From positions 11,283,907-11,347,906 of the forward strand of contig LR990041.1 in the NCBI GenBank assembly GCA_905147135.1: DNA of 64,000 nt, written 5' to 3'. Below, piece by piece: positions 54,065-64,000 of the stretch (within the stretch, counting starts at the first letter, position 1; the number at the start of each line of letters is the position of its first letter). The translations under genes were made by a program, and so were the position numbers. Origin of the DNA: Blastobasis lacticolella. Its lineage: Eukaryota > Arthropoda > Insecta > Lepidoptera > Blastobasidae. The notes under the pieces are model-generated. The model searched no databases and was not told the origin of the DNA. It worked only from the letters and a program-made list of their open reading frames with translations.

Positions 54065-54419
54065 AATAATTTTCAATTTTCAAAGCTGGAGAATCTATCA
54101 AGCAAAGTGTCAGCCAGTAACTTACGTTGAAAGTCATAGAAAAAATCACCTTGTAAATACTTCAACGTGCTGTTCCCAGCTGTTGCGGCTCTGCATTGAT
54201 ATCAGACAGTTATTGATTGTATTAATCTGTCATAATGACTGGCATATATTTTAATATAAATAAAGCTCGTTTATCTATAAATAGCGCGTGTGTATGGAGC
54301 GTGTAAAATAATTATTTTAATACTGTACATACGAGTAGCTGAGCGCACGCGTATTTTGTAAATTATTTTGTGAAGTCAGGCAACAAGAGCTGTATAGTGA
54401 GCGTCTAGTTTACTTTAAC
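54065..54419 (+). promoter_or_regulatory. Promoter/5' leader region of P450 copy B
   Basis: Homologous to 540-881. TATAAATAG at 54276-54284 is a good TATA box, while copy A has TCTAAAAATA at this position. The leader just before ATG (GCAACAAGAGCTGTATAGTG) is identical in both copies. Confidence 0.5.
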
Positions 54420-57283
54420 ATGATAACGTACATTATAATAGGACTGTCATTATTTCTGTACTACGTGTACAGAAAACTTAGTGATGGCTACATGTACTGG
54501 GAGAGAAAAGGCGTCCATGGCCCCAAGCCCCATTGGCTTATCGGAAACATGGACAACGTACTAAAAAAAGACTATGGCCTACGAGATATGGCAATCAATT
54601 TCTATAGGAACTACCAAGATAAATTTGTAGGATTCTATATCGGACTTCAGCCTATGCTGCTGGTCAACGATCCAAAATATTTGAAGAGGATATTCGTTCA
54701 AGACTTCGGCCACTTCGTTAACCACGGATTCAAAATGAACGACGGACCGCTTGCCAGAAATTTGTTCGAGGAAGAAAATGACAGCTGGAGGATAATGAGA
54801 CACGGCATGACCCCCATGTTCACTACTGGAAAGATAAAGAACATGATGCCGTTACTCAACGACTGTGTGAAAGCCTACATGAACCACATTGATAAAGTAA
54901 TTGACAAGGATGAAGTACAAGAAGTGAAACGTCTCAATAATAGCTATACATTCAAAGCAATCTTAGCGACAGCTTTTGGTCTCGATGTAGACGTATTCAA
55001 TGGTGAGAAGCACATGTTTCAAGTAATGGCAGAAAAATTTCTTTCACCCGCTTTCAGGGGATTAGCCTCTTTGATCGACAGTTATGTTCCGGGACTATCA
55101 AGTAAGATTATAAGGCTCACTAGTGTAGAACTTACCAACTTCTTTGTCAATTTCACAAAACAAATAGTGAAACACCGAGAAGGAAAACCGAAACAAAGAA
55201 ACGACTTCATGGATCTAATGATCAAAATGAAAGAAGAAGGTACCATGAAGAGACAAAATGAAGACGTAGTCTCTGAATTGGTAATGACTGACGAGCTAAT
55301 GGCTGCACAAGCGGCTTCAATTTATGTAGCCGGAATGGAGACATCTTCAAATACCATGTCGTTTCTTCTTTATGAGTTAGCTTCGAACCCTAAGGTTCAA
55401 GAGCGCTGCTACAATGAGGTAAAACAGATAATGGAGAAACACAGTGGAATATTGGATTATGAATCTTTAAGAGAACTGAAGTATATTACGATGGCGTTCG
55501 ATGAAACATTAAGAAAATATCCGATTGCTAGTGAGCTTTTGCGTCAATGTGGGAAGAAGTACACTTTTCCAGATACCGATATAACGATTGACAAGGGAGT
55601 CAAATTACTTATTTCTATTTACTCCATTCAACATGATTCAAAATACTTTCCTGATCCCGAGAAATTCAATCCTGAAAGATTTTCTCCTGAAAACAAAGAT
55701 AAAATTGAAGAATTTACGTACTTGCCGTTCGGAGAAGGGTCACGTAGTTGCATAGGTGAGGATTTTTCTATTCTAATGTAATTTCTATGACCCAAGTGGT
55801 TCAGTAATGGGCACATAGAGTTCTGTTCCATTCCCGGCCGGGCATAAATTGATTTTTGTACCACTAACAAACAAGCTTGCGGCCTGCCTGATAGTAACCA
55901 GTTACCATAGCCTATGAGCGTTTACAATACCAGGGGTATCACACACGCGTTGCTGACCCCTCAAAAACCTTTTCACCCCTTTATTGAATAATCGTGTTGA
56001 ACCATTCCAACGAAATACTCCTGGGAAAACCTCTCCACGAAAATAATGAATTTTAATTTCTGTTTTGGGACTGGGTGTAACTATATATTAAAAGTTTTAA
56101 CCATAATGTTAAAAGTTTCAGTCTTATTCATCATCACAGCCTGTAACAGTCCACTGCAGACTTAGGGCCTCTCCCACGAAAGGAGAGGTTATTGCCGTAA
56201 TCCCCACGCTTGGCAGGCGGGTTGGAGATCGCAGTGTTTATATATAACAAGTCTCATTTAATAATTTCAATTTATTTTATTATGATCAGCATCACACATC
56301 ATCACAGCCCCTAAGCCAATATGACAAAAATTTCGAGCTCGCTTCGTTCGATCATTTATTTATTCCTCACCCCAGCTTTTAAGATCCAAAATGTCAAAAA
56401 TGTCAAGCTCGCTCACACATTCGTTGGTCATACCAGGTTTTAAACCTAAAATTTCTGAGCTCGCTCATTCAATGATTGTAACACTAAAAAGGACAATATT
56501 GTTTTACTCAGGGCTCTCGCTTATTAAGTAGAGAATACCCATAATTAGAAAATACCTATAATTTTGACTTTTGACCCCCCCCCCCTCTCAACCAAATCCT
56601 GGATCCGCGCCTGAAATTAAGTACCTATACAAAGTGTTTGCTGAATAGTTTCCCATAATGAATGCTTTACTTAGACCCAAGACCAATCATTGGCCCCCGT
56701 TCTTCATCATCGTCCTCTAGCGTTTATCCTGACCTCTGCCAGGATCCGCTTTGCTACCCATTCTTCTCCACTTCGCCGGGTCTTCGGCATTCTCGCGTCG
56801 TAAGCCGTTGGCTCTCGCATCCGACTCAGCGATGTGAATCCATCGCTTCTTGGGTCGCCCACGGGGCCTCTTTCCTGATACCGGCAAGTTCAGATACCTA
56901 TTTCCCACGTATCCCTGAGGCTTACGCATCACGTGACCAAACCAACGCAGGCGAGCTTCATTGATCTTGTCTGCGATATCCCTCACGCCAAGGTTGCCAC
57001 GGATGTATTCATTACGTACTCGATCGAGCCGCGTATCTCATTGGTCCCCGTCCTTATTTATTTATATTTCAGATAAAATTTCTAACAAAGGGTGTAATAA
57101 AATAAAAATACTTTTACAGGGATGCGGTTCGCTGAAGTGCAGGTGGTGTTAGGAATCGCACACTTCCTATACAGATTCCGAGTGGAGCATAATGAGAGGA
57201 CTGTCAAGAAAATCAGATTTGACCCTAAGTCATTGTCACTGACCAGCATAGATGACCTCTTGCTAACTATTAAGCGTCGATAA
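54420..57283 (+). CDS. Cytochrome P450, CYP3 clan (CYP6-like), copy B
   Basis: Exons 54420-55755 and 57120-57283, 499 residues, with intron 55756-57119 at the same codon and phase as copy A. The haem loop joins as FGEGSRSCIG + MRFA; the other landmarks (WRIMR, AGMETSS, ETLRKYP, NPERF) are present, so the enzyme should be functional. By hand count about 50 of 499 residues differ from copy A, roughly 90% identity. Differences cluster at residues 41-75, 160-215 and near the haem loop, while residues about 217-251 are identical. PERF is NPERFS here versus DPERFA in A. Expected role: ER-bound monooxygenase for xenobiotics; substrate unknown. The intron is longer than that of A because of an RTE-type insertion. 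Confidence 0.93.
56125..56245 (+). repeat. SINE-like fragment in the intron of P450 copy B
   Basis: ATCATCACAGCCTGTAACAG ... GGCGGGTTGGAGATCGCAGT; a 5' part of the 58983 family. Confidence 0.65.
56705..57037 (-). mobile_element. RTE-type LINE fragment in the intron of P450 copy B
   Basis: The - strand encodes ARLRWFGHVMRKPQGYVGNR and GKRPRGRPKKRWIHIAESDA, the typical C-terminal tail of RTE-clade reverse transcriptases. It is flanked by an 18-bp target duplication (TCATTGGCCCCCGTTCTT, 56687-56704; two changes at 57038-57055). P450 copy A has the same site once, uninterrupted, at 3001-3017, so this insertion is younger than the gene duplication. Confidence 0.82.
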
Positions 57284-58084
57284 TAATATATTCAATAACA
57301 GAGAAACCTTTAACTATATCTAGCTTTTTAATTAACCATGTACATTGTATCTGCGTTACTTAAAGTTGCGTAATTATATAATATTATGTAATATAAATTT
57401 TAATGATAAATAAAGTAATAACTCAAACTTATCTATTATTTCTAATTGTTGTGCAACATGTAATTTATTTTGACATGTTGCTCAACAATTAGCAATTAAC
57501 TGATTCTGAGATCACGATAATAGTCTCCAACTTGATAACATCAGGAGCTGACACCAACGTAGCAAATATAATTGTAATGTATGGTGTAAACACCGTGCAT
57601 TCGGCGCGCTGTCGAGTCGGCGCTATATTTTATTTACTTTAACCTAGTTTACATATTGTTAGAAGTTGGTTGTCCACTCCACACTAACAGTGTACTCATC
57701 TTTCCAATAACCATACCATAAACCATTTATTTCAGAAACCGGGTGTAAGTGAACAATACCATTGTTTCTGAAACGTATGTCAAATCATTGATTAGCGAAC
57801 AGACTGTCACATTTAACAATCTGTTAAACCACTGCGGGTTTCTGAAAGGCCATTTACCTTAAAATTAGCGAATCGATCGTTAACAGGTGATTAATTGTTT
57901 CGTCTGGCTACCCCAGCTAAAATTAGTCACATTCATTTACTCATTTATGTTTTGTTTCTTATTTATAAAACTGATATCGATTGTAAAATTTTCGTGTAAA
58001 ATCGAAAAAAATATACAGAGTGAGAAAAGATAACTTATAACAATGTTAATGTTATAGGGTCACGGGTTCCAGTGTGTCAGTAAT
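57284..58084. other. Downstream flank of P450 copy B
   Basis: 57284-57420 is still homologous to the flank of copy A (to about 3420), marking the right end of the duplicated unit. From 57733 the phrase CAGAAACCGGGTG and later inverted GGGTTTCTGAAAGG recur near 61350, suggesting MITE ends. Confidence 0.45.
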
Positions 58085-58310
58085 CCCATCATCATCATCA
58101 TCATCTTTAGACAGGTAGGTAGGTCCGGGTCCACTGCTGAACACAGGCCTCCCACGACTTACACTCCAGTCGACTCTGTTCTTTTGTATCCATCGGCTCC
58201 ATAGGACCTTAAGGACGTCGTCCGTCCATCTCTTGGAAAGCTATCTAGTTCGCCACTCAACAACATCCGCCCCATCGGCTATCGATTCAGTGACTTTCTC
58301 CCAATAATCC
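58085..58310 (-). mobile_element. RTE-like LINE fragment
   Basis: CATCATCATCATCATC followed by AGGCCTCCCACGACTTACAC and GTCGTCCGTCCATCTCTTGG, the reverse complement of a common RTE C-terminal region. Heavily decayed. Confidence 0.45.
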
Positions 58311-58369
58311 CATTAGTTAAATCCTAAAAGACCAAGACTAGCTTCAGGTTTTAGTTCTGATCCAACACC

Positions 58370-58860
58370 GAGTTAAAGCCTAGTCCAAGTCCAGGTCCAG
58401 ATCTAGGTTCAAGTTCAGATCCTGGACCCGGACCAGTTCGTGGTTCAGATCCAGGTCTTGGCCCCAGACCAGGTCAGAACCTTGGGACCAGAGTCCAGCT
58501 AATGTTAATAGTCTATGTGCTGGCACTGGTCTTGGTCCTGGTTCTGGTTCAAGCTTAAATTGTGATCAAGGTCCTTGTTGGGGCCCAAGACCAAGACCAG
58601 GTCCAGGTCTTGGTTATGGTTCATGTCCAATCTCATATCCAGGTCCAGGTGTGTGTCCTGGTCCTGGCATTGGTTCAGATATCGGTTCCAGTTTTGGTCA
58701 TGGTCCTGGACCAGAAACTGGACATGGACTAAATCAAGGTACGGTCTGAATTTGTTCTTCGACCTGAACCTGGATCTGGGTCTGACCCTGGTCCTTGAGC
58801 TGGACTTTGTCTTAGATCAAAACTAGGACCTGGACCAGAGCCAGGATCAAAATCTAGTCC
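58370..58860. repeat. Degenerate hexanucleotide (GGTCCN-like) satellite, ~490 bp
   Basis: A long run of variants of GGTCCA, GGTCTT, GGTTCA and GATCCT (for example CCAAGTCCAGGTCCAGATCT). On the - strand one frame reads as Pro/Gly/Asp/Ser dipeptides (DPGSGPGPSFD), a by-product of the period. Confidence 0.75.
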
Positions 58861-58982
58861 AAGAAAATCGGCTATAATTTCTTTTGACAATCTGTTAATT
58901 GGCCGATTTTCGTTAATTAAAATAACAAGACGATAACATACAGTTAACATGCGAAAAGCTTTCCGGAAACCCAAAATTACCT

Positions 58983-59255
58983 TATCATCATCACAGCCCG
59001 GAATAGTCCACTGCAGGACTTAGGGCCTCTCCCACGAAAAGGGAGGTTATTGCCATAATCTCCACGCTTGGCAGGCGGGTTGGAGATCGCGGTGTTTAAA
59101 TGTAGCAATGGAAAATGCTGCTGCCCATTTTCCAGACTACGGAGACTCTTGATCTTTTGCCTCGAAAACATTAGTCGCCTTGTACGACACCCATGAGTGT
59201 AAGGGGTTGGTGATATTTTACTCTGCCGGACACCACACGGCCAAGTATTAATTGG
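58983..59255 (+). repeat. SINE-like element, best full copy
   Basis: TCATCATCACAGCCCGGAAT ... TCTCCCACGAAAAGGGAGG ... GGCGGGTTGGAGATCGCGGT ... TTTGCCTCGAAAACATTAGT ... GGACACCACACGGCC. Same family as the insertion with target duplication at 40967. Confidence 0.75.
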
Positions 59256-59344
59256 CCGTGTGCATTGGCGTGCCTAGTGTTTCAGAGTAAGGCAAGCCCA
59301 GATATGCACTTTTTGTAGTTTTTACGGTAACTGAAGTTATCTTG

Positions 59345-59600
59345 ACCCTCTGTTGGTCATGACGCGAATGTTCGAAAGAACGTATCTCGCTCGTACGATT
59401 CGGATGTGGAATGAGCTCCCAGCCACAGTGTTTCCTTTGGACTATGACATGGGATCGTTCAAGAGGTATATTAGAGGTCTCTTCAGAGGCGGGCAACGCA
59501 TTGGTGTTTTCCCTGGTGTTGCTGATGTCCATAGGCGGCGGTGACCACTTTCCATCAGGTGGCCCGCTTGCCTGTTTGTCTGCCGTACAACATAAAAAAA
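59345..59600 (+). mobile_element. 5'-truncated LINE 3' end with poly-A
   Basis: Encodes MWNELPATVFPLDYDMGSFK and RYIRGLF, the RT C-terminus, then the 3' UTR with CCATCAGGTGGCCCGCTTGC and a terminal A-run at 59591-59600. It is the cleanest copy of the family seen at 6270 and 6585. Confidence 0.78.
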
Positions 59601-60178
59601 AATAACCGTAAAACTACAAAAAGTCAATCCATCTTTTTACCACATTACTGATCAATCCTCACTTCTCACTCTTCAGTTTCATACCAGCTTTACCAGCAAT
59701 GTAACTTATTAGAGTGAGAACAACCAACAATCCAATGAGTTTGGTACACAAATATATGAAATTGTCTTATAAGCAATTTACTAATCTGAGAAATAGATAT
59801 TTAATAGCTAAATAGAATCAGTACAAAGAATCTATCGACCATTTACATGTTTTCGCATATTAAAGTACCTATGTAGTGAACACGTCTTGCTTAAATTATT
59901 AGGAAACCATGAATAGGGAACTGAATCAAACCAATTTGTTATCCGAAGAAAATAAAATAAAATAAATGAATAAATTAAATCGGGCGTAGGTTTTGGCGAG
60001 AAAATAAACTGATTTTTTTGAGCCCTTCCGGCTACAGGTGCTCCCAGGGGGTGTTTAGCACGTACCTATGCGCCTAGGCCCCTTTTTGGCGAGTCGTGCA
60101 TAACCAGTCCGGCCGGCCGGCTGGTACTCATAAGAGTTCACCTCCTCCCTTCCGACCGCTATACCGGAGAGTGCCCAT
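59601..60178. other. Intergenic DNA with an unclassified repeat
   Basis: 59990-60178 (GAGCCCTTCCGGCTACAGGT ... CCGGCCGGCCGGCTGGTACT) is GC-rich and looks like a piece of a repeat, which continues after the hAT MITE at 60763. Confidence 0.35.
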
Positions 60179-60754
60179 CAGTGTTGCCGCCGGGCCAAGA
60201 GAGTTCGTGGCTAAGCCAGAGGGAAATGTTGCTAGATTTCAAGGAAAATCCATTTCGAAATTCCGCTAGAAGTGGCTAAAAATTATTTCAATTGAGACTT
60301 GGATAAAATTAAAATTAAATATGGATAAATTGTTTTAATGCTTTTTATTACCCATCAAATGTCAATACAATTCGTACGAATTGACTGAATTCTTTTACTT
60401 TCTTCATCATAATACATGGTAGTTTCTACTACAAAGTCGTTTCTATAACAGTATCAATAAAGAGCTTTTTTATTCGGTCTATTCGAGTTGGGTAACTTCA
60501 TCGGGAAATTTCCCAACACACTCGGCGTGGTTGCCTGCCTACCACTACTGAAACCACACAGATTAATATACATAGTCGATCGATTTGGATTACAAAATGT
60601 TGCATTATATCTTCGCGAACAAGAAAATTCCAGAAGTAGCCAGATAGTCAGAAGTGGCTAGATATTATTTAATGGCTAGAACGATTTATTTTGTAGCTAA
60701 ACCCATTGAAAATCCGCTAGATCTAGCCAAAAAGTGGCTAAAACGGCAACATTG
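60179..60754. mobile_element. hAT-type MITE, 576 bp
   Basis: Ends CAGTGTTGCCG and CGGCAACATTG are inverted repeats with one mismatch. They are flanked by a perfect 8-bp duplication GTGCCCAT (60171-60178, 60755-60762). CAGNG-type ends with 8-bp duplications define hAT elements. The inside has no coding capacity but repeats AGTGGCTARA and inverted GCTAGA phrases. Confidence 0.85.
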
Positions 60755-60916
60755 GTGCCCATTACCTTTGCGTTGAGCACCAAAAAAAAACTTTCATATC
60801 TAAGAAAGAGACATACCGGCCGGCATCGCAGCCCGCTTGCAAGCCAACGCGTGCGAACGAGATGACTGGTCGAGTCTCAATTTTAACTCGGTCTCAACTT
60901 GCGTATGCGTTCGGAT

Positions 60917-60984
60917 CAAAGAGATTGGAATGTTAGCGACCTTCATAGACTGGCAAGAAGGTCGCTAACATTCCAATCTCTTTG
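60917..60984. repeat. Perfect 28-bp hairpin with 12-nt loop
   Basis: Arms 60917-60944 (CAAAGAGATTGGAATGTTAG + CGACCTTC) and 60957-60984 are exact reverse complements around ATAGACTGGCAA. Confidence 0.85.
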
Positions 60985-61369
60985 GTTCAGATCGTGGCTC
61001 GTGAGCTAGGCGCACGATGGCGCTCCTTCGCGGCGGCGCGGCCGTGTTTACAGAATTTGAAAAGTAATAGGAGCGCAAACTTTAAATAGTTCGCGCTCGC
61101 ATTACCTTTGATTTTTGATCGATAATTATTTTTATAAGGCAAGCCCGGCTTTTGGGCTCGTATGACAGTAACGCCACACACGGCCCGTGTGGTGTCTGTG
61201 GTGTAATTATAAACTTTAATCGGCCGTTAATTCGAGATTTGATAATCCGTTGACAAATCGTTAACAAACTGTCAATTGGCCTTTTCAGAAACCCAAACTG
61301 CATTTAAACAGAGATTAACAAATTGTTACGTAATTTTTGCGTTGACAAGCGTATCAGAAACCGGGTATT

Positions 61370-62965
61370 AGGCTCGTAGTGTTAACCGTACTACTTGTGA
61401 GTGGATGTGCTTAGGCACCTGAGCAGTAATGTATAGAAGGATTTCAAGACAATATTATACGTTGTTTAGGTAGTATGTAGGCACTGAAGTTTATGCCGTT
61501 GACAAAATGTATTCATATATAAATTAATAAGGTGGTACAGCAACTGAAAAATTACTTTTATTCCGCATTTCCTCATTATTGTTTTAAACGTCTCGCTATA
61601 TTCGACAAGTCAGGGAACATTGCGCAACTTTTTAGGTTCCTTGCGCTTGTCGTTACGTCTTCGTAAGTACGATCACCACGAATAATCGAAAGATTGGGTC
61701 GATAAAAAACTTTTCTCTTTGACTGTACCGAACGTGCCAGGTTGTATATAGACAGACCAGCGTTTGTGGGCCTACTAAACCACTACTATCGTAACAACGT
61801 GGCAGGATAATCTACGGAAGTCTCACAACTTGTCTAGACCTTAGACTTTGACCACACATATTATCCGGTTTGTAATTACGGTTAGTATCGTTTTTACCTC
61901 GACATTTTGACGTAGCTGTATGTGTGATGGTCATGAGTAGACTAGTGCCGCTGTGTGAAGTCCCTCCTAAGGACGAGTTAAGGGACATCTCGCCCAATCA
62001 AAAACTGGTTTGCGAGCCTAATGTTTACTTTATAAAATGTGTACAGACATCTGACCCTCTTTCGGAACCGAATCCTTACTTCGAATTCTCGAACCACAAC
62101 CACCTTACTTCTTATTTATACTATGCGCTTATTACATTTGGTTAAATTCAGAAGCTAAAAGCGTGACAGTAAATCAAAGTAGAGTGTATTGCTCATTGAA
62201 TAAGGTCCATTTTTGTAACACTTATGTTACGCGTCGCTCAGCTTTTCAAAAGAATGGAAAGAATATTTTATAAGCGATACATTCCGCTTTAATTTGCTCT
62301 CACATTTTTGGTTCTGAATTTAGACGATAGAATTGAACCAAATGTTATAAGCGCATTAGGTCTGGGTGGGTCCCTTCGGCTTCGCCACCGCTCCATCAAG
62401 CTCAAGCGAGCAGTCCCGCCGCTACACCGAACTTACAAACAACTGCATGCAACGCTTGCGCTCCAACTAATTCATTGCATACATTATAGACATAGACATA
62501 GACAGTATTTTATTCGGATCTTCATTACATTCATAGAAAAGTATTTGATTATATAGGTACCCAACACCTTAGATCAGAGATCCTAGTTTCCTAGCCATAT
62601 TAACAAATCATTACGAAGAGCCTGCGAAATACGGCCCATCAATCTGACGTCAAAATGAATGAATGTTATGAAATCTAAACTATTGAGTAAATAAAAGCAA
62701 CCAATTAGAAAACAATTTCTGTACGCCACGTCCCATGATCCTGACGGTCACGCCGGGCCAGTGAGTCGCGCGTCCTTTTTTACTCAGAAGATATATGAGC
62801 ATAACATTGTTGAGTTAAGGGTGAATTAGCTGTATTAATTTTTGAATAGCCATATATTAAATTAAAGTTTTACTTTAAAAAAAAAACACTTTCAACTAAA
62901 CATAATATTTATTATTTTTCATAATATTTGAACTCTCATTATCTAAAATATCTACATATATGCGT
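61370..62965. repeat. Interspersed repeat, copy 3 (long)
   Basis: Homologous along most of its length to 50384-51530: GTACTACTTGTGAGTGGATG at 61390, the ACCAGCGTTTGTGGGCCTAC stretch at 61757, CGCATTAGGTCTGGGT at 62352 and ATCTACATATATGCGTC at the end. Extra DNA is inserted between 62440 and 62780. Confidence 0.7.
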
Positions 62966-64000
62966 CGGTATTTACATGCTTTAGATAAATCACTGTAGAA
63001 TATACAAAATAACAAATAATTTCGAAACAACATGATTTTATTATTTAACATTAAGTACAATTTGTCCGATAGATTTTTCTATTGATTAAGAAATAAACTA
63101 CAATGAAAGTATCCGTATTTTTACATAATAGTTTGTTCGGTACATGCTATTCTATGATTACATTATGTACTTTGTATGTAACGGCGAGTAACGCTTATAA
63201 GTTTACAAAATATGGTGCGGTTTAGTTGTATGTGCTCGTATTTAAAATACACTATCTTGTCCTATATAATTCACAATATCACAACACATATTGCTAGGTG
63301 CAATATCAAAATCACCAACGACGCTTCTCGGCGAAGCAAGAAACAACCGAATATCACACGACATCACTCTCGAACTGAATGACTTTGATATTGGCATCCA
63401 ACACGTAACAACGGCTAGCTACTATTTTATTTAATATTACGTAGCAATTACAATGGCAGTAGCCACGACTGCAGTCGGCAGCAGGTAGACAGACGAGAAT
63501 ATTATATTACATCGACAACGATTACTACACTTGAGTATTTTCTGAAGATACAAACACGTGTGATGCTTATAGTCATGACGCAACATGAGCGTAACATTAA
63601 AGTCGTCGAGCGATGACTGTTTAGTTGTTCACCCCGCAGCGAGGACCGGAGGGCAATACTATCAACGCACGCTCGCGCGAAACGGCGACATGACATCATT
63701 AAAGACTGCAATATTTGTATCGTAACTTTAAGTACCTCGCTAATTTAAGTGATATTTTTATATTATTAAGTAAACTGTTACAAATACTAAGTACAAGTGT
63801 TTAAACGAAAGCTAGCTAGTGATATGCGTTATATTATATTATACGTTAATTAAGATTTTCTTTATTCCTTTGATTTCTTTATTTAGACAAAAACTGGAAT
63901 GTAATAGTGGTTATTTGATAACTGTTCTGTGTGGACATTTGTAAACCGAGTTATATTTATTTATACAATCGTCAAGTTACGTATCGATGTAAAACACATT
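62966..64000. other. AT-rich intergenic DNA, no gene seen
   Basis: No open frame with recognisable protein, no RNA gene and no repeat boundary could be supported. Confidence 0.5.

Noticed and set aside
58575..58974. Pro/Gly/Asp-rich or Trp-rich small proteins on either strand
   Set aside because: They arise from the hexanucleotide period in every frame and have no start context, splice signals or domain.

Overview
The window is animal genomic DNA, almost certainly from a moth or butterfly. Its genes have many small GC-rich exons with GT/AG introns. The introns and intergenic DNA are AT-rich and packed with interspersed repeats of types common in lepidopteran genomes: LINE 3' ends ending in poly-A, a repeat starting with (ATC)n and 'CACAGCCC', tRNA-derived SINEs, mariner remnants and MITEs. 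No bacterial gene organisation, rRNA gene, free-standing tRNA gene or CRISPR array was seen.

Layout. (1) 1-3.4 kb: a mariner-like remnant followed by a complete two-exon CYP3-clan (CYP6-like) cytochrome P450, copy A, on the + strand. (2) 5.57-46.63 kb: the C-terminal ~2,425 residues of one large + strand gene in 36 exons that I assembled by hand, with every splice phase agreeing. It is the orthologue of Drosophila blue cheese (bchs) / human WDFY3 (Alfy), a very large PH-BEACH, WD40 and FYVE protein of selective autophagy. Its N-terminal part is not visible and must lie upstream of 5.57 kb, probably left of the window, which would place P450 copy A inside a bchs intron on the same strand. (3) 46.6-53.2 kb: gene-poor DNA with repeats. 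(4) 53.2-57.4 kb: a second mariner remnant plus P450 copy B, a paralogue of copy A with about 90% protein identity (hand count) and the same upstream DNA and intron position. (5) 57.4-64 kb: repeats only.

Large mobile elements sit in bchs introns. Intron 6 (10154-18003) holds an apparently intact two-ORF LINE on the - strand and a 1.04-kb non-autonomous Ty3/gypsy-like LTR element with identical LTRs. Intron 8 (18574-23617) holds a complete 3.7-kb Ginger-like DNA transposon with 134-bp terminal inverted repeats and a TATA target duplication. A 576-bp hAT-type MITE with a perfect 8-bp target duplication lies at 60.2 kb.

The most unusual structure is at 33.27-35.05 kb. The 3' part of a bchs exon together with its 5' splice site is tandemly repeated (125-bp unit), giving 14 copies of the same splice donor in front of one acceptor. 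Only use of the first donor keeps the PH-BEACH reading frame. Smaller duplications of exon sequence occur at three other places in the gene (37.69, 45.06 and 46.62 kb).

Functional links: the two P450s are probable detoxification enzymes, and bchs is a housekeeping autophagy adaptor. Nothing suggests they work together; the arrangement is one of position and duplication history. All calls come from reading the sequence and knowledge of the families; no database search was run.
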